From Staphylococcus sp. Marseille-Q5304 (GTDB lineage: Bacteria > Bacillota > Bacilli > Staphylococcales > Staphylococcaceae): 64,000 bases of DNA. Made by a program: the position numbers and the translations under genes. The notes under the pieces were generated by a model, which did no database searches, was not told the origin of the DNA, and worked only from the letters and a program-made list of their open reading frames with translations. Numbering within the stretch: the first letter of the stretch is position 1; each line of letters opens with the position of its first letter. Below are positions 37,243-48,423 of the stretch, piece after piece. The stretch spans positions 992,001-1,056,000 of the forward strand of contig NZ_CALSFP010000001.1 of the NCBI RefSeq assembly GCF_943737015.1, given 5' to 3'.

Positions 37243-38436
37243 ATGACTGAAGAATTTAACGAGTCAATGATTCATGACATTAAAGAAGGGGACAAAGTTA
37301 CTGGCGAAGTAATTGAACTTGAAGAGAAACAAGTAATTGTACATATCAACGGTAGCAAATTCAATGGAATCATCCCTATAAGCCAACTATCAACGCATCA
37401 TATTGATAACCCAAGTGATGCTGTTAAGGTAGGCGATGAAGTCGGTGCTTATGTTACAAAAGTAGAGTATGACGAAGAGAATGAAACTGGGAATTATATC
37501 CTCTCTAAACGTCAACTTGAAACTGAAAAATCATATGAATTTTTACAAGAAAAGCTAGACAATGATGAGACAATCGAAGCAAAAGTAACTGAAATTGTGA
37601 AAGGCGGTTTAGTTGTAGATGTTGGTCAAAGAGGTTTCGTACCAGCTTCATTAATTTCAACTGACTTTATAGAAGATTTCTCTGGTTTTGAGGGAGAAAC
37701 ACTTAAGTTGAAAGTAGAAGAGCTAGACCCAGCAAATAATCGCGTTATTTTAAGCCGTAAAGCAGTTGAAGCAATTGAAAATGCTGCTAAAAAAGAATCA
37801 TTACTAGATTCTCTTAAAGAAGGCGACGTAATCGATGGTAAAGTAGCTAGATTAACAAACTTTGGTGCTTTCATTGATATTGGTGGCGTAGACGGCCTTG
37901 TACATGTATCTGAGTTATCTCATGAGCATGTTAAATCTCCGGAAGATGTCGTTAATATCGGTGAAGATGTGAAAGTTAAAGTTAAATCTATAGATAAAGA
38001 TTCTGAACGCATCTCATTATCTATTAAAGAAACTTTACCTAGTCCATTTGAATCTATTGAAGGTGAAATTAGCGAAGGCGACACAATTGAAGGTAAAGTC
38101 GTAAGATTAGCTGATTTTGGTGCTTTCGTAGAAATTAAACCTGGTGTTCAAGGACTAGTTCATATTTCTGAAATTAGTCATAAACATATTGCGACGCCAA
38201 GCGAAGCATTAGAACCTGGACAAGAGGTTAGAGTTAAAGTTCTAGGTGTAGATATTGAAAATGAACGTATTTCATTATCTATTAAAGCTACAGAACCTAA
38301 AGACGATGACAGCAACAACCAAGGTCCAAGTGATGAAGAATCAACAAACTCTTACATCGACAATGCAGCTGATGATGAAGACAACCCTACATTAGGCGAT
38401 GTATTTGGTGATAAATTAAAAGATTTTAAATTTTAA
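37243..38436 (+). CDS. rpsA: 30S ribosomal protein S1 homologue
   Basis: RNA-binding protein (397 aa) with four S1 (OB-fold) domains at about 14-85, 102-170, 187-258 and 273-345; the last two carry the typical TNFGAFIDIGG and ADFGAFVEIKPG cores. E. coli S1 has six domains; the Firmicute form has four and its essentiality and ribosome association vary. AAGGAGG precedes the ATG. The acidic C-terminus (DDDSNNQG, AADDEDN) is low complexity. A terminator follows. Confidence 0.93.
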   Translation: MTEEFNESMIHDIKEGDKVTGEVIELEEKQVIVHINGSKFNGIIPISQLSTHHIDNPSDAVKVGDEVGAYVTKVEYDEENETGNYILSKRQLETEKSYEFLQEKLDNDETIEAKVTEIVKGGLVVDVGQRGFVPASLISTDFIEDFSGFEGETLKLKVEELDPANNRVILSRKAVEAIENAAKKESLLDSLKEGDVIDGKVARLTNFGAFIDIGGVDGLVHVSELSHEHVKSPEDVVNIGEDVKVKVKSIDKDSERISLSIKETLPSPFESIEGEISEGDTIEGKVVRLADFGAFVEIKPGVQGLVHISEISHKHIATPSEALEPGQEVRVKVLGVDIENERISLSIKATEPKDDDSNNQGPSDEESTNSYIDNAADDEDNPTLGDVFGDKLKDFKF

Positions 38437-38459
38437 TATTAACGTTCAAACATTTATAT

Positions 38460-38502
38460 AACCTTGTCTTATTCTAATGAATAGGACAAGGTTTCTTTTT
38501 TA
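38460..38502 (+). terminator. Terminator of rpsA
   Basis: AACCTTGTCTTATT pairs with AATAGGACAAGGTT (one mismatch), followed by TCTTTTTT. Confidence 0.85.
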
Positions 38503-38601
38503 CCTATTAGAATTTTATAGAAATACATGTCTCAAACACTTAAACTTTATTATTTGGCACTCTATCGCTTATTTTTAAAACAATAAAATTCAATTATTCT
38601 T

Positions 38602-38628
38602 TTGAATTTATTTCCCGTATGATAGAAT
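38602..38628 (+). promoter_or_regulatory. Promoter for der-gpsA
   Basis: TTGAAT (38602-38607) and TAGAAT (38623-38628) are 15 bases apart, with TGA before the -10 giving an extended form. It is about 32 bases before the der ATG. Confidence 0.4.
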
Positions 38629-38659
38629 TATATAGATTAAAAAAGAGAGGAAGTTAGTT

Positions 38660-39970
38660 ATGACTAAACCTGTAGTAGCAATCGTAGGTAGACCAAACGT
38701 AGGTAAATCTACAATTTTTAATAGAGTCGTAGGCGAACGTGTTTCTATAGTAGAAGATACACCAGGTGTAACACGTGATCGTATTTATTCTTCAGGGGAT
38801 TGGTTAACACACGATTTTAACATCATTGATACTGGTGGAATTGAAATTGGTGATGCTCCATTTCAAACTCAAATAAAAGCCCAAGCTGAGATTGCAATTG
38901 ACGAAGCAGATGCAATAATTTTTATGGTGAACGTAAGGGACGGCTTAACCCAAGGCGATGAATTAATTGCCCAAATGTTATATAAATCCAAGAAGCCAGT
39001 CGTACTTGCAGTAAATAAAGTAGACAATCCAGAAGCACGCAATGACATTTATGACTTTTACTCATTAGGATTTGGGGATCCATATCCAATTTCAGGATCA
39101 CATGGTTTAGGTTTAGGTGATTTATTAGATGAAGTGGTGAAACACTTTAAAGAAGATACACCTGATCCCTACGATGAAGACACTATTCGTCTTTCTATTA
39201 TCGGAAGACCTAATGTAGGTAAATCAAGTCTCGTAAATGCAATTTTGGGAGAGAAACGAGTTATTGTTTCAAACGTTGCTGGTACAACAAGAGACGCTAT
39301 CGATACAGAATATCATTATGATGGACAAGATTATGTACTCATCGACACAGCAGGGATGAGAAAGAAAGGTAAAGTATATGAAAATACTGAAAAATATTCA
39401 GTATTGCGTGCATTAAAAGCAATAGAACGATCAAATGTAGTACTCGTCGTTATCGATGCAGAAGAGGGTATTATCGAACAAGATAAAAAAGTAGCTGGTT
39501 ATGCACATGAAGAAGGTAAAGCAATTGTGATTGTTGTAAATAAATGGGATACTGTAGATAAAGAAACAAATACCATGAAAGAATTCAAAGACGAAGTACG
39601 CAAAGAGTTTCAGTTTCTAGATTATGCGGAAGTGGCCTTTATTTCTGCCAAAGAAAACCAAAGACTTAAAACGTTATTCCCATATATTAATGAAGCGAGC
39701 GAAAATCATAAAAAGCGTGTTCAAAGTTCGACATTGAATGAAGTCATCACTGATGCGATTTCTATGAATCCGACACCGACAGATAAAGGTCGCAGACTAA
39801 ATGTGTTCTATTCTACACAAGTTGCAATTGAACCACCAACCTTTGTAGTGTTTGTAAATGACGTAGAATTAATGCATTTTTCTTATAAGAGATACCTCGA
39901 GAATCAAATTAGATCTGCGTTCGGTTTTGAAGGCACCCCTGTCCATATTATACCGAGAAGAAGAAACTAA
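38660..39970 (+). CDS. der: Ribosome-assembly GTPase Der (EngA)
   Basis: Essential GTPase with two tandem G domains that acts in 50S subunit assembly (436 aa). G1 motifs are GRPNVGKST near residue 10 and GRPNVGKSS near 184. NKVD and NKWD are the two G4 motifs, and DTGG and DTAG the two G3 motifs. A KH-like C-terminal domain occupies about 355-436. GAGAGGAAG precedes the ATG. It is followed by gpsA after 17 bases. Confidence 0.96.
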   Translation: MTKPVVAIVGRPNVGKSTIFNRVVGERVSIVEDTPGVTRDRIYSSGDWLTHDFNIIDTGGIEIGDAPFQTQIKAQAEIAIDEADAIIFMVNVRDGLTQGDELIAQMLYKSKKPVVLAVNKVDNPEARNDIYDFYSLGFGDPYPISGSHGLGLGDLLDEVVKHFKEDTPDPYDEDTIRLSIIGRPNVGKSSLVNAILGEKRVIVSNVAGTTRDAIDTEYHYDGQDYVLIDTAGMRKKGKVYENTEKYSVLRALKAIERSNVVLVVIDAEEGIIEQDKKVAGYAHEEGKAIVIVVNKWDTVDKETNTMKEFKDEVRKEFQFLDYAEVAFISAKENQRLKTLFPYINEASENHKKRVQSSTLNEVITDAISMNPTPTDKGRRLNVFYSTQVAIEPPTFVVFVNDVELMHFSYKRYLENQIRSAFGFEGTPVHIIPRRRN

Positions 39971-39987
39971 CGAGTGGAGGAGATACT

Positions 39988-40986
39988 ATGACAAAAATTA
40001 CTGTTTTTGGAACTGGTAGCTTTGGTACAGCTTTAGCCCATGTACTTGCAGATAATAGTCACCAAGTTTTGATGTGGGGAAAAAATGAACAGACAATTAA
40101 CGAATTAAATGATAGCCATAAAAATAGCAAATATTTAAAAAATATCGAGCTAAATAAACAACTTAAAGCAACAGGAGATATAGAAACTGCAATTAATTAT
40201 GCAGATGTCTTTTTAATCGCATTACCAACTAAAGCGATTCGATCTGTAGTTTCAGAAATCGACAGTAAACTAACTACTAAAAAGACTTTTATCCACGTTG
40301 CCAAAGGTATTGAAAATGATACTTATAAACGTGTTTCAGAAATGATTGAAGACACATTAGATCCGTCACATAATGCAGGTATTGGCGTATTATCTGGACC
40401 AAGTCATGCAGAAGAAGTTGTTGTCAAGCAACCAACAACAATTGCAGCATCTTCTAAATCTTCAGAAGTAAGCTTACTCACTCAAGATTTATTTATGAAT
40501 GATTATTTACGTATTTATACAAATGATGATTTAATCGGTGTTGAGTTAGGCGGCGCTTTAAAAAATATCATAGCCGTCGCAAGCGGAGTACTTTCTGGTC
40601 TTGGTTATGGAGATAATGCTAAGGCGGCACTCATGACTAGAGGTTTAGCTGAAATTAGTCGTTTAGGAGAAAAACTCGGCGCAAATCCTCTTACATTCCA
40701 AGGTTTAGGAGGAATCGGTGACTTAATCGTCACATGTACTTCTACTCATTCTCGTAATTATACGTTGGGATATAAATTAGGTGAAGGAAAGTCATTAGAT
40801 CAGGCTTTAGAGGAAATGAATATGGTCGTTGAAGGTATAAATACTACGAACTCAGTTTATCATTTAGCACAATCACAAGGTGTGGAAATGCCAATTACTG
40901 AAGCATTATACAGTGTTTTATTTGAAAATAGACCCGTTGAAGAAAGTGTTAAAGATCTAATGGGGCGTGGCAAAAAGTCGGAATAA
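39988..40986 (+). CDS. gpsA: Glycerol-3-phosphate dehydrogenase [NAD(P)+]
   Basis: Reduces dihydroxyacetone phosphate to sn-glycerol 3-phosphate for phospholipid and lipoteichoic acid synthesis. It has 332 aa. The Rossmann motif is [16 protein letters not shown] (5-20). The substrate-binding [17 protein letters not shown] begins near 204 and the [14 protein letters not shown] region near 237. GGAGGAG precedes the ATG. Co-transcribed with der. Confidence 0.95.
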   Translation: MTKITVFGTGSFGTALAHVLADNSHQVLMWGKNEQTINELNDSHKNSKYLKNIELNKQLKATGDIETAINYADVFLIALPTKAIRSVVSEIDSKLTTKKTFIHVAKGIENDTYKRVSEMIEDTLDPSHNAGIGVLSGPSHAEEVVVKQPTTIAASSKSSEVSLLTQDLFMNDYLRIYTNDDLIGVELGGALKNIIAVASGVLSGLGYGDNAKAALMTRGLAEISRLGEKLGANPLTFQGLGGIGDLIVTCTSTHSRNYTLGYKLGEGKSLDQALEEMNMVVEGINTTNSVYHLAQSQGVEMPITEALYSVLFENRPVEESVKDLMGRGKKSE

Positions 40987-41108
40987 GTTTGCGACTTTTA
41001 CACTTTTTAATTAATTTATTACAAATTAAGGTCTAACACCCTATTATTTCAAGGTCTTTTACACATAAATCGTTGCAGTTCAAGTTCTCGTTGTGTTAAA
41101 GTCATAGC

Positions 41109-41132
41109 ATAATGATATTGCGATATCATTAT
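41109..41132. promoter_or_regulatory. 24-bp perfect inverted repeat upstream of hup
   Basis: ATAATGATAT-TGCG-ATATCATTAT: 10-bp arms and a 4-base centre, ending 10 bases before GGGGAGGTG of hup. It could be an operator or a leader hairpin close to the ribosome site. Confidence 0.6.
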
Positions 41133-41157
41133 AAACCCTAGGGGAGGTGAATTCATA

Positions 41158-41430
41158 ATGAACAAAACAGATTTAATCAATGCTGTTGCTGATCAAGCAG
41201 ACTTAACTAAAAAAGAAGCTGGTTCAGCTGTTGACGCAGTATTCGAATCAATTCAAAAATCACTTTCTAAAGGTGAAAAAGTACAATTAATTGGATTCGG
41301 TAATTTCGAGGTACGTGAACGTGCTGCTCGTAAAGGTCGTAATCCTCAAACAGGTAAAGAAATTGACATCCCTGCTAGCAAAGTTCCAGCATTCAAAGCT
41401 GGTAAAGCTTTAAAAGACGCAGTAAAATAA
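41158..41430 (+). CDS. hup: DNA-binding protein HU
   Basis: Histone-like nucleoid protein (90 aa) that bends DNA as a dimer. The N-terminal [14 protein letters not shown] and the central [20 protein letters not shown] (DNA-binding arm, about 46-65) are complete, ending with [24 protein letters not shown] gives a very strong ribosome site, consistent with abundant expression. Single gene with its own terminator. Confidence 0.97.
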   Translation: MNKTDLINAVADQADLTKKEAGSAVDAVFESIQKSLSKGEKVQLIGFGNFEVRERAARKGRNPQTGKEIDIPASKVPAFKAGKALKDAVK

Positions 41431-41440
41431 TTCTTTACGT

Positions 41441-41475
41441 AAAGCCCTTTTAAAAGGGGCTTTTTCTTTTTATCT
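41441..41475 (+). terminator. Terminator of hup
   Basis: AAAGCCC pairs with GGGCTTT around TTTTAAAAG, then TTTTTCTTTTT. Ends 45 bases after the hup stop. Confidence 0.88.
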
Positions 41476-41708
41476 CATATTAAATTAAAACATAACATAT
41501 CATAAATATATTTCTATATCGTATTATACATAATAATAAAACTAACGGAAATCAACCCGTTAAACTTAAAATACGAACACATAATTAAACTTTCCAAATA
41601 ATAAGCAAAGTTCCAGCCGAGCAAAATAAAATTTCATTAATAACCGTTGATTTTATTTTTCTTTATATAATGTTAAGATATAATTGGATTATGACGTGAG
41701 GTGTGAAC

Positions 41709-42272
41709 ATGGAAACAACTGTAAATTTACTAGAAAAACAAATATCAAATAGACTTCATGGAGTGAATCATTTTGAATCAATATACATTAACCCTGTATT
41801 AGGTGAAATGCTTGATTCATTCGATATACCTAAAGAAGCAAAACTTGCTTGCCTCACAATAGATACTGCCATGCGTCATTTAGACGCAGTTGAATCAACG
41901 CTAACTTCAAAGCAATCAATTTTAATCGGTGATTTGTTGAGTGCACATTTTTACACGATATTAGCTCAATTAAATGACCCAATTTTCCAAAAAGAAATTT
42001 CAACTGCTATAGTTAAAATAAATGAAATAAAATCATCCATACATAATGATGAAATACCCAAAGCACAAATGGGTCATAAAATACTTTTAGCAGAAAATAC
42101 ATTTCCTTTCATTACTTTAAAAAGATATGCTCCAAACTTTAATAAACAAGCATTAAACCGTCTTTTACTTGAGCATATCCAACAAAAAAGACCCGCATAT
42201 TTAAATAAATATTCTAATGAAGATATGCAACTGTTTATATCAAATATAAAAACAGAAATAGATGATAAATGA
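41709..42272 (+). CDS. hepS: Heptaprenyl diphosphate synthase component I
   Basis: Small regulatory subunit (187 aa) of the two-subunit synthase that makes the C35 side chain of menaquinone. It lacks Asp-rich catalytic motifs, as expected. The assignment uses its position directly before menG and hepT, the N-terminal [14 protein letters not shown] and the conserved [16 protein letters not shown] block. The ATG at 41709 follows GAGGTG. The sequence is the most variable of the operon, which is usual for this family. Confidence 0.85.
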   Translation: METTVNLLEKQISNRLHGVNHFESIYINPVLGEMLDSFDIPKEAKLACLTIDTAMRHLDAVESTLTSKQSILIGDLLSAHFYTILAQLNDPIFQKEISTAIVKINEIKSSIHNDEIPKAQMGHKILLAENTFPFITLKRYAPNFNKQALNRLLLEHIQQKRPAYLNKYSNEDMQLFISNIKTEIDDK

Positions 42273-42282
42273 GGTTAAAATT

Positions 42283-42984
42283 ATGAAAGATAATAATGCA
42301 AAAAAAGAACAAGTACACAATGTATTTCAAAATATTTCAGGTAAATATGATCGTCTCAATAACATAATTAGCTTTGAACAGCATAAGATTTGGCGTAAAC
42401 AAGTGATGTCTGAAATGAAAGTGAAACAAGGAAGCAAAGCTTTAGATGTGTGTTGTGGCACTGCCGATTGGTCCATTGCATTAGGAAAAGCTGTGGGACC
42501 CAATGGTGAGGTTATCGGTTTGGACTTTAGTGAAAACATGCTCGAAGTAGGTAAATCTAAAACCAAAGATATGGATAATATTCAACTCGTCCTTGGAGAT
42601 GCAATGAATTTACCATTCGAAGATAACTCATTTGATTACGTTACAATAGGGTTTGGTTTAAGAAATGTTCCCGATTACTTGGCCACGTTAAAAGAACTAA
42701 ATCGTGTACTTAAACCTGGGGGAATGGTTGTATGTTTAGAAACGAGTCAACCAACTGCACCTGTATTTGCGCAAATGTATAAAGTTTATTTTAAATTTAT
42801 AATGCCTATTTTTGGTAAAGTTTTTGCAAAATCAAAAGATGAATATGAATGGCTACAACAATCTACTTTTGATTTCCCTGATAAGGAAAAACTGAGAAGA
42901 CTATTTGCCCAAGCAGGATTTAGTCATATTAAAGTTCGTAGCTTCACAGGTGGCGTTTCAGCAATGCACCTTGGCTATAAATAA
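42283..42984 (+). CDS. menG: Demethylmenaquinone methyltransferase
   Basis: SAM-dependent C-methyltransferase (233 aa) for the last step of menaquinone synthesis (UbiE/MenG family). SAM motif I is [16 protein letters not shown] (about 53-68). Family signatures [18 protein letters not shown] (13-30) and [15 protein letters not shown] near 137 are present. The ATG at 42283 follows GAGG at 42271. It lies between the two subunits of heptaprenyl diphosphate synthase, the gerC arrangement of Bacilli. Confidence 0.95.
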   Translation: MKDNNAKKEQVHNVFQNISGKYDRLNNIISFEQHKIWRKQVMSEMKVKQGSKALDVCCGTADWSIALGKAVGPNGEVIGLDFSENMLEVGKSKTKDMDNIQLVLGDAMNLPFEDNSFDYVTIGFGLRNVPDYLATLKELNRVLKPGGMVVCLETSQPTAPVFAQMYKVYFKFIMPIFGKVFAKSKDEYEWLQQSTFDFPDKEKLRRLFAQAGFSHIKVRSFTGGVSAMHLGYK

Positions 42985-43010
42985 TTATGAAACAACCAAA
43001 GGTGATTAGC

Positions 43011-43964
43011 GTGTCAAAGTTAAATTTGAATTCTGAGATAAAGAAAGTTGAAAAACAAATAGCCCAAGCCATTAAAAGTGAGGACCCTGTGCTAGAAGAA
43101 GCTTCATTTCATTTACTATCATCAGGTGGAAAACGTGTACGTCCCGCATTCGCAATTTTGAGTAGTCAATTTGGTGATCATAAAAATGAAGACGTCTATC
43201 GCGTTGCAGTTTCTCTAGAACTCATACATATGGCGACCCTTGTGCATGATGATGTAATTGATCGTAGTGATCGCCGTCGTGGTAGACTCACGATTTCTAA
43301 AAAATGGGATCAACCGACAGCAATTCTTACAGGGAATTTCCTGTTAGCATTAGGATTAGAATATATTTCCAATATAGAAGATAACCGTGTACATGAAGTT
43401 ATTTCTAGTGCGATTGTTGATGTGTGTAAAGGGGAATTATTTCAATTTCAAGACCAGTTTAATAGCGAACAATCGATTATAAATTATTTGAGAAGAATCA
43501 ATAGAAAAACAGCGCTATTAATTCAATTGTCTACAGAAGTAGGTGCAATTGCTGCAGGTGCAGATAAACGAACTGTACATCAACTTAAAATGATAGGGCA
43601 TTATATTGGAATGAGTTTCCAAATCGTAGATGATATTTTAGATTTTACAAGTACAGATAAACAATTAGGCAAACCATCTGGCAGTGATTTAATGAATGGT
43701 CACTTCACATTACCTGTACTTTTAGAAATGAAAGTTAATGAAAGATTTAAGAAGGAAATCCAACAGCTCAATGCATCAAGTAGTAAAGAATCTTTTGATT
43801 ACTGCATCGAAACGATAAGAAATTCAGATGTCATTCAACAATCACAACAAGTAAGTGATAAATATTTAGATAAGGCTCTAAAACTTATTAATCAGTTGGA
43901 AAATGATGAGGCAAAACCACTCTTTAAAAAGATAATTAAAAAAATGTCTAAAAGAAAGACCTAA
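43011..43964 (+). CDS. hepT: Heptaprenyl diphosphate synthase component II
   Basis: Catalytic trans-prenyltransferase subunit (317 aa). First Asp-rich motif DDVIDRSDRRRG near residue 80, second DDILDFTS near 206, with GGKRVRPAF before. The GTG at 43011 follows AAAGGTG and gives the N-terminus SKLNLNSEIKKVEKQ expected of the family; a longer in-frame extension to 42987 lacks support. The second polyprenyl synthase of the window, distinct from ispA. Confidence 0.94.
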   Translation: MSKLNLNSEIKKVEKQIAQAIKSEDPVLEEASFHLLSSGGKRVRPAFAILSSQFGDHKNEDVYRVAVSLELIHMATLVHDDVIDRSDRRRGRLTISKKWDQPTAILTGNFLLALGLEYISNIEDNRVHEVISSAIVDVCKGELFQFQDQFNSEQSIINYLRRINRKTALLIQLSTEVGAIAAGADKRTVHQLKMIGHYIGMSFQIVDDILDFTSTDKQLGKPSGSDLMNGHFTLPVLLEMKVNERFKKEIQQLNASSSKESFDYCIETIRNSDVIQQSQQVSDKYLDKALKLINQLENDEAKPLFKKIIKKMSKRKT

Positions 43965-44102
43965 CTTTACCAAAACTATTGAAAGCGCTTTACAATACTG
44001 TTATTATGATAGTTGTTCTGACAGTTATTCATGTCAGTTACACATAATAAAATATTTGTTTATTCAAGCTTATATACATAACAATAGGGGGATACAATCA
44101 AG

Positions 44103-44552
44103 ATGGAACGTACATTTCTAATGATTAAACCAGATGCAGTACAAAGAAATTTAGTAGGGGAAATTATTTCACGTGTTGAACGTAAAGGACTTAAATTAGT
44201 TGCTGGTAAATTAATGTCAGTACCAAAGTCATTAGCTGAAGAACATTATGGTGAGCATAAAGACAAACCATTCTATAATAGCTTAATTGACTTCATCACT
44301 TCAGCACCTGTATTTGCAATGGTAGTCGAAGCAGAAGATGCAGTTAGCATTTCTCGTCATATTATTGGTACAACAAACCCAGCTGAAGCTGCACCAGGTA
44401 CAATTAGAGGAGACCTAGGTCTTACAGTTGGCCGTAATATTATCCACGGTTCTGATTCTGTTGAATCTGCTAAAAAAGAAATCAATCTTTGGTTCAAAGA
44501 AGATGAATTAGCTGATTATGAAGGTAACAGCGAAAACTGGTTATACGAATAA
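44103..44552 (+). CDS. ndk: Nucleoside diphosphate kinase
   Basis: Transfers phosphate from ATP to nucleoside diphosphates. It has 149 aa. The N-terminal [16 protein letters not shown] and the active-site NIIHGSDS with the phosphohistidine H115 are intact. A run of G (AGGGGG) serves as ribosome site. It follows hepT by 138 bases and is followed by a terminator, matching the gerC-ndk-aro order. Confidence 0.96.
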   Translation: MERTFLMIKPDAVQRNLVGEIISRVERKGLKLVAGKLMSVPKSLAEEHYGEHKDKPFYNSLIDFITSAPVFAMVVEAEDAVSISRHIIGTTNPAEAAPGTIRGDLGLTVGRNIIHGSDSVESAKKEINLWFKEDELADYEGNSENWLYE

Positions 44553-44608
44553 TCTTATAACTTTAACAAACACCTGTTAATATTTAATTAATAAAATAAA
44601 GAGTTTTT

Positions 44609-44657
44609 AAATGATGATTTTTATTGTTTGCGCAATAAGAATCATCATTTTTTATTT
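44609..44657 (+). terminator. Terminator of ndk
   Basis: An 18-bp stem, AAATGATGATTTTTATTG with CAATAAGAATCATCATTT (one mismatch), followed by TTTATTT. Confidence 0.9.
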
Positions 44658-44681
44658 GGATAATTTAACAAAACGACTAAC

Positions 44682-44716
44682 TGTAACAAATGAAATATGA
44701 GATGTTACAATATAAT
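44682..44716. promoter_or_regulatory. Dyad TGTAACA-n14-TGTTACA with TATAAT upstream of aroC
   Basis: TGTAACA (44682-44688) inverts TGTTACA (44703-44709), which directly precedes TATAAT at 44711-44716. It looks like an operator over a promoter more than 100 bases before aroC. Confidence 0.45.
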
Positions 44717-44772
44717 CACTTATTATTCTAATCATTCAAAATAAACAATTATATTCATATATCACTATTAAT

Positions 44773-44801
44773 TTGATTTTATGAAAATGATAAGTTACAT
44801 T
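44773..44801 (+). promoter_or_regulatory. Second possible aroC promoter
   Basis: TTGATT (44773-44778) and TACATT (44796-44801) with a 17-base spacer, 42 bases before the aroC ATG. Confidence 0.4.
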
Positions 44802-44843
44802 ATATATACTAATTTAAAGCACTAAAGAACGGAGTGGTAAACA

Positions 44844-46010
44844 ATGAGATATTTAACTTCTGGAGAATCACATGGACCTCAGTTAACAGTTATTATAGAA
44901 GGCGTACCCGCAAATTTAGCTATTACAGCAGAAGAGATCAACGAAGAAATGTTTAAAAGACAAGGTGGCTATGGCCGTGGTCGTCGTATGCAAATTGAAA
45001 AAGATGCAATCGACATTGTATCAGGTGTGCGCAATGGCTATACATTAGGTAGTCCAATCACGTTAGTAGTTACGAATGATGATTTCACACATTGGAGAAA
45101 AATCATGGGTGCTGCTCCGATATCAGAAGAAGAACAAGAAAATATGAAACGCGTGATTACAAAACCACGCCCGGGACATGCAGATTTAGTCGGTGGGATG
45201 AAATATAACCACAGAGATTTAAGAAATGTACTTGAACGTTCATCTGCAAGAGAAACCGCTGCACGTGTAGCAGTTGGTGCTGTTTCTAAGATTTTATTAA
45301 AACAACTGGATATTCATTCATATAGTAGAGTAATAGAAATTGGTGGCGTGAAAGATGAAAACGAATATGACCTCGAAACAATCAAAGCGAATGTCGATAC
45401 AAATGATGTACGTGTGATTAATGAGGACATCGCTCAACAAATGCGTGATAAAATCAATGAAGCGAAGAAGGCTGGCGATTCAGTTGGTGGTGTTGTTCAA
45501 ACAATTGTAGAAGGTTTACCAGTCGGCATTGGAAGTTATGTACAATATGATAGAAAGTTAGACGGTAGAATAGCTCAAGGTGTTGTGAGTATCAACGCCT
45601 TTAAAGGTGTAAGTTTTGGCGCTGGATTCACGGCTGCGAGTAAACCAGGTAGCGAAATTCAAGATGAAATTTTATATGATGCAACAACAGGTTATTACAG
45701 AGGCTCAAACAATTTAGGTGGCTTTGAAGGTGGTATGTCCAATGGTATGCCAATTATCGTCAATGGCGTAATGAAACCTATCCCAACTTTATATAAACCA
45801 TTAAACTCTGTGGACATCAATTCGAAAGAATCATTTAAAGCTTCTATTGAGCGTTCAGATAGTTGTGCAGTTCCTGCAGCAAGTGTTGTAGCCGAAAACG
45901 TAGTAGCATTTGAAATCGCAAGAGCTGTATTAGAAGAATTTCAATCTAACCACATGGAACAGCTTAGCGCCCAAGTTGAACAACAACGTCAATTGAATAT
46001 CGAATTTTAA
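44844..46010 (+). CDS. aroC: Chorismate synthase
   Basis: Converts 5-enolpyruvylshikimate 3-phosphate to chorismate using reduced FMN. It has 388 aa. Signatures GESHGPQL (7-14), [11 protein letters not shown] (about 43-53) and [14 protein letters not shown] near 133 are present. ACGGAGTGG precedes the ATG. First of aroC-aroB-aroA; chorismate also feeds the menaquinone route served by the neighbouring men/hep genes. Confidence 0.96.
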   Translation: MRYLTSGESHGPQLTVIIEGVPANLAITAEEINEEMFKRQGGYGRGRRMQIEKDAIDIVSGVRNGYTLGSPITLVVTNDDFTHWRKIMGAAPISEEEQENMKRVITKPRPGHADLVGGMKYNHRDLRNVLERSSARETAARVAVGAVSKILLKQLDIHSYSRVIEIGGVKDENEYDLETIKANVDTNDVRVINEDIAQQMRDKINEAKKAGDSVGGVVQTIVEGLPVGIGSYVQYDRKLDGRIAQGVVSINAFKGVSFGAGFTAASKPGSEIQDEILYDATTGYYRGSNNLGGFEGGMSNGMPIIVNGVMKPIPTLYKPLNSVDINSKESFKASIERSDSCAVPAASVVAENVVAFEIARAVLEEFQSNHMEQLSAQVEQQRQLNIEF

Positions 46011-46044
46011 ATAAACAAAATAGACATGACTGTAAGGTGAGTTT

Positions 46045-47112
46045 ATGAAATTAGAAACAACTTATCAATCTAATAATTATCCAATCATTGTAGAACACCA
46101 TGCTTTAGAGCAATTACACAAATATATAGATAGCTATAAAGATATTGTCCTTATCATTGATGAAACCGTATATCAACAATGGGAGCCTTCTATTAAATTT
46201 TTATCGGCAGAATACGAAGCACATCAAATTATTATCCCATCAGGTGAAGCGACAAAAACGATGGCTTTCTATGAATCAACAATTGAACAATTATTAAGTT
46301 ATCAACTCACACGTAAAACTTGTTTAATAGCAATAGGCGGTGGTGCTACTGGTGACTTTACAGGATTCCTCGCTGCAACGCTATTACGAGGTGTAGATTT
46401 TATACAAGTACCAACTACAATTCTTGCGCACGATTCAAGCGTAGGTGGGAAGGTTGGTATTAACTCTAAGCACGGTAAAAATTTAATTGGTGCATTTTAC
46501 CGACCTAAAGCTGTAATATATGATTTAGATTTTTTATCAACATTGCCGTATTCTGAAGTGATTAGTGGTTATGCCGAAGTATATAAACATGCACTGTTAA
46601 CAAATCAACAAGCCCTTGATGAAATAGAATCACATTTTCCTGATCAAAATAGTTTATCTTCACTAAAAGGTATAGATTACTATCTATTTAAAGGCATTGA
46701 AACGAAATTAAATATTATTATACAAGACGAAAAGGAAGCAAATGTACGTAAATATTTGAATTTGGGCCATACATTTGGTCACGCAGTGGAGTATACTTTA
46801 AAAATTCCACATGGTCATGCTGTGATGATTGGTATTATTTATCAATTTATTGTAGCGAATAAAATATTTAATCATAACAATGATATCAATCATTATATAA
46901 AATACTTCGAATCATTAGGTTATCCATTATCGTTGATAAAGAAATTAGACTTTGAAGATTTATACACATTGATGCTTAAAGACAAGAAAAATGATCAAAA
47001 TGGCATACAGATGGTGTTATTAGAAAGTATCGGTCAACCTGTTGTAAAACACGTAGATTATGAAATATTATATTCTGCATTTACATCGTTATTATCACAT
47101 TTGAAAAAGTAG
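46045..47112 (+). CDS. aroB: 3-dehydroquinate synthase
   Basis: Second shikimate step: DAHP to 3-dehydroquinate, with NAD+ and a divalent metal. It has 355 aa. [19 protein letters not shown] near residue 98 is the NAD site; the metal ligands are in AEVYKHALL near 176 and the GHTFGHAVE segment near 242, with HGHAV near 256. TAAGGTGAG precedes the ATG. It ends 9 bases before aroA. Confidence 0.95.
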   Translation: MKLETTYQSNNYPIIVEHHALEQLHKYIDSYKDIVLIIDETVYQQWEPSIKFLSAEYEAHQIIIPSGEATKTMAFYESTIEQLLSYQLTRKTCLIAIGGGATGDFTGFLAATLLRGVDFIQVPTTILAHDSSVGGKVGINSKHGKNLIGAFYRPKAVIYDLDFLSTLPYSEVISGYAEVYKHALLTNQQALDEIESHFPDQNSLSSLKGIDYYLFKGIETKLNIIIQDEKEANVRKYLNLGHTFGHAVEYTLKIPHGHAVMIGIIYQFIVANKIFNHNNDINHYIKYFESLGYPLSLIKKLDFEDLYTLMLKDKKNDQNGIQMVLLESIGQPVVKHVDYEILYSAFTSLLSHLKK

Positions 47113-47121
47113 GTGTTTGAA

Positions 47122-48420
47122 ATGGTAAATAATAAAGTTATTCAAATTAAAGGTCCTCTAAAAGGAGAATTAGAAGTACCTGGAGATAAATCCATGACTC
47201 ATCGTGCAATTATTCTCGGTTCACTTGCTAACGGTGTGTCTACCATCCATAAACCGTTATTAGGTGAAGACTGTTTACGCACAGTTGAAATCTTTAGACA
47301 ATTAGGGGTCGATATCACTGTTGGAGAAGAGAAAATTGTCATTAACTCTCCAGGATATCAACATTTCAACACACCACACCAAGTCTTATATACAGGTAAT
47401 TCAGGAACTACTACGCGTTTAGTGGCAGGGTTATTATGTGGCTTAGGTTTAGAAACTGTTTTGTCAGGTGATGAATCAATAGGCAAACGCCCTATGGACA
47501 GAATTATGAAACCTTTGCGATTAATGAACGCAGAGATTTCTGGAATTGACAATAATTATACACCACTTATCATTAAACCATCTATAATTCGTGGTGTGAC
47601 ATATGATATGGAAGTCGCAAGCGCCCAAGTTAAAAGTGCTATTTTGTTTGCAAGCTTATTTGCACGAGAGGAAACTCGAATTAATGAAATTGATATCACA
47701 CGTAATCATACTGAGACAATGTTTCAACATTTTAATATACCTATTGAAACACAAGAACAATCGATTTCAATGCCAGCAAATGGCATTCAACATATCAAGC
47801 CATCTGAATTCCATGTACCAGGAGATATTTCATCTGCGACTTACTTTATCGTAGCTGGGTTAATTACACCAGGAAGCGATATTACAATTCATAATGTAGG
47901 TGTAAATCCAACACGTTCAGGTATTATTGATATCGTTAAACAAATGGGTGGTAACATCCGCTTACTGAATTTAACTGATGATCCAGAACCAACCGCTTCG
48001 ATACATGTTACATATTCTCCAAATATGAAAGGTATCCAAATAGATGGTAGTCTCGTTCCTAGAGCCATTGATGAAATCCCTAGTATTGCACTTTTATGTA
48101 CACAAGCTAATGGTAAGAGTATCATAAAAAATGCAGAAGAACTTAAAGTTAAAGAAACGAATCGTATTGATACCACTGCAAATATGTTAAACTTGTTAGG
48201 TTTCGCATTACAACCTACAGACGATGGGATGATTATCGAACCTTCTACATTAGTTAATGAAACAGAGGTCGATAGTATGACGGACCATCGTATTGGTATG
48301 ATGCTAACTATCGCTAGCCTGTTGACGAATGAATCTATTACGATTAAACGCTTTGATGCAGTTAACGTCTCATTCCCAGGCTTTTTAGAAAAACTACAAC
48401 AATTACAAAATGGAGGCTAA
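47122..48420 (+). CDS. aroA: 3-phosphoshikimate 1-carboxyvinyltransferase (EPSP synthase)
   Basis: Sixth shikimate step: joins phosphoenolpyruvate and shikimate 3-phosphate. It has 432 aa, the length expected in staphylococci. [12 protein letters not shown] (about 21-32) and [14 protein letters not shown] near 93 are substrate-binding signatures, with KVKETNRID near 344. The ATG at 47122 follows AGGTG; the in-frame GTG at 47113 overlaps that ribosome site. The GNSGTT form (not GNAGTA) is typical of class II, glyphosate-tolerant enzymes, an inference from family knowledge. Confidence 0.95.
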   Translation: MVNNKVIQIKGPLKGELEVPGDKSMTHRAIILGSLANGVSTIHKPLLGEDCLRTVEIFRQLGVDITVGEEKIVINSPGYQHFNTPHQVLYTGNSGTTTRLVAGLLCGLGLETVLSGDESIGKRPMDRIMKPLRLMNAEISGIDNNYTPLIIKPSIIRGVTYDMEVASAQVKSAILFASLFAREETRINEIDITRNHTETMFQHFNIPIETQEQSISMPANGIQHIKPSEFHVPGDISSATYFIVAGLITPGSDITIHNVGVNPTRSGIIDIVKQMGGNIRLLNLTDDPEPTASIHVTYSPNMKGIQIDGSLVPRAIDEIPSIALLCTQANGKSIIKNAEELKVKETNRIDTTANMLNLLGFALQPTDDGMIIEPSTLVNETEVDSMTDHRIGMMLTIASLLTNESITIKRFDAVNVSFPGFLEKLQQLQNGG

Positions 48421-48423
48421 AGC

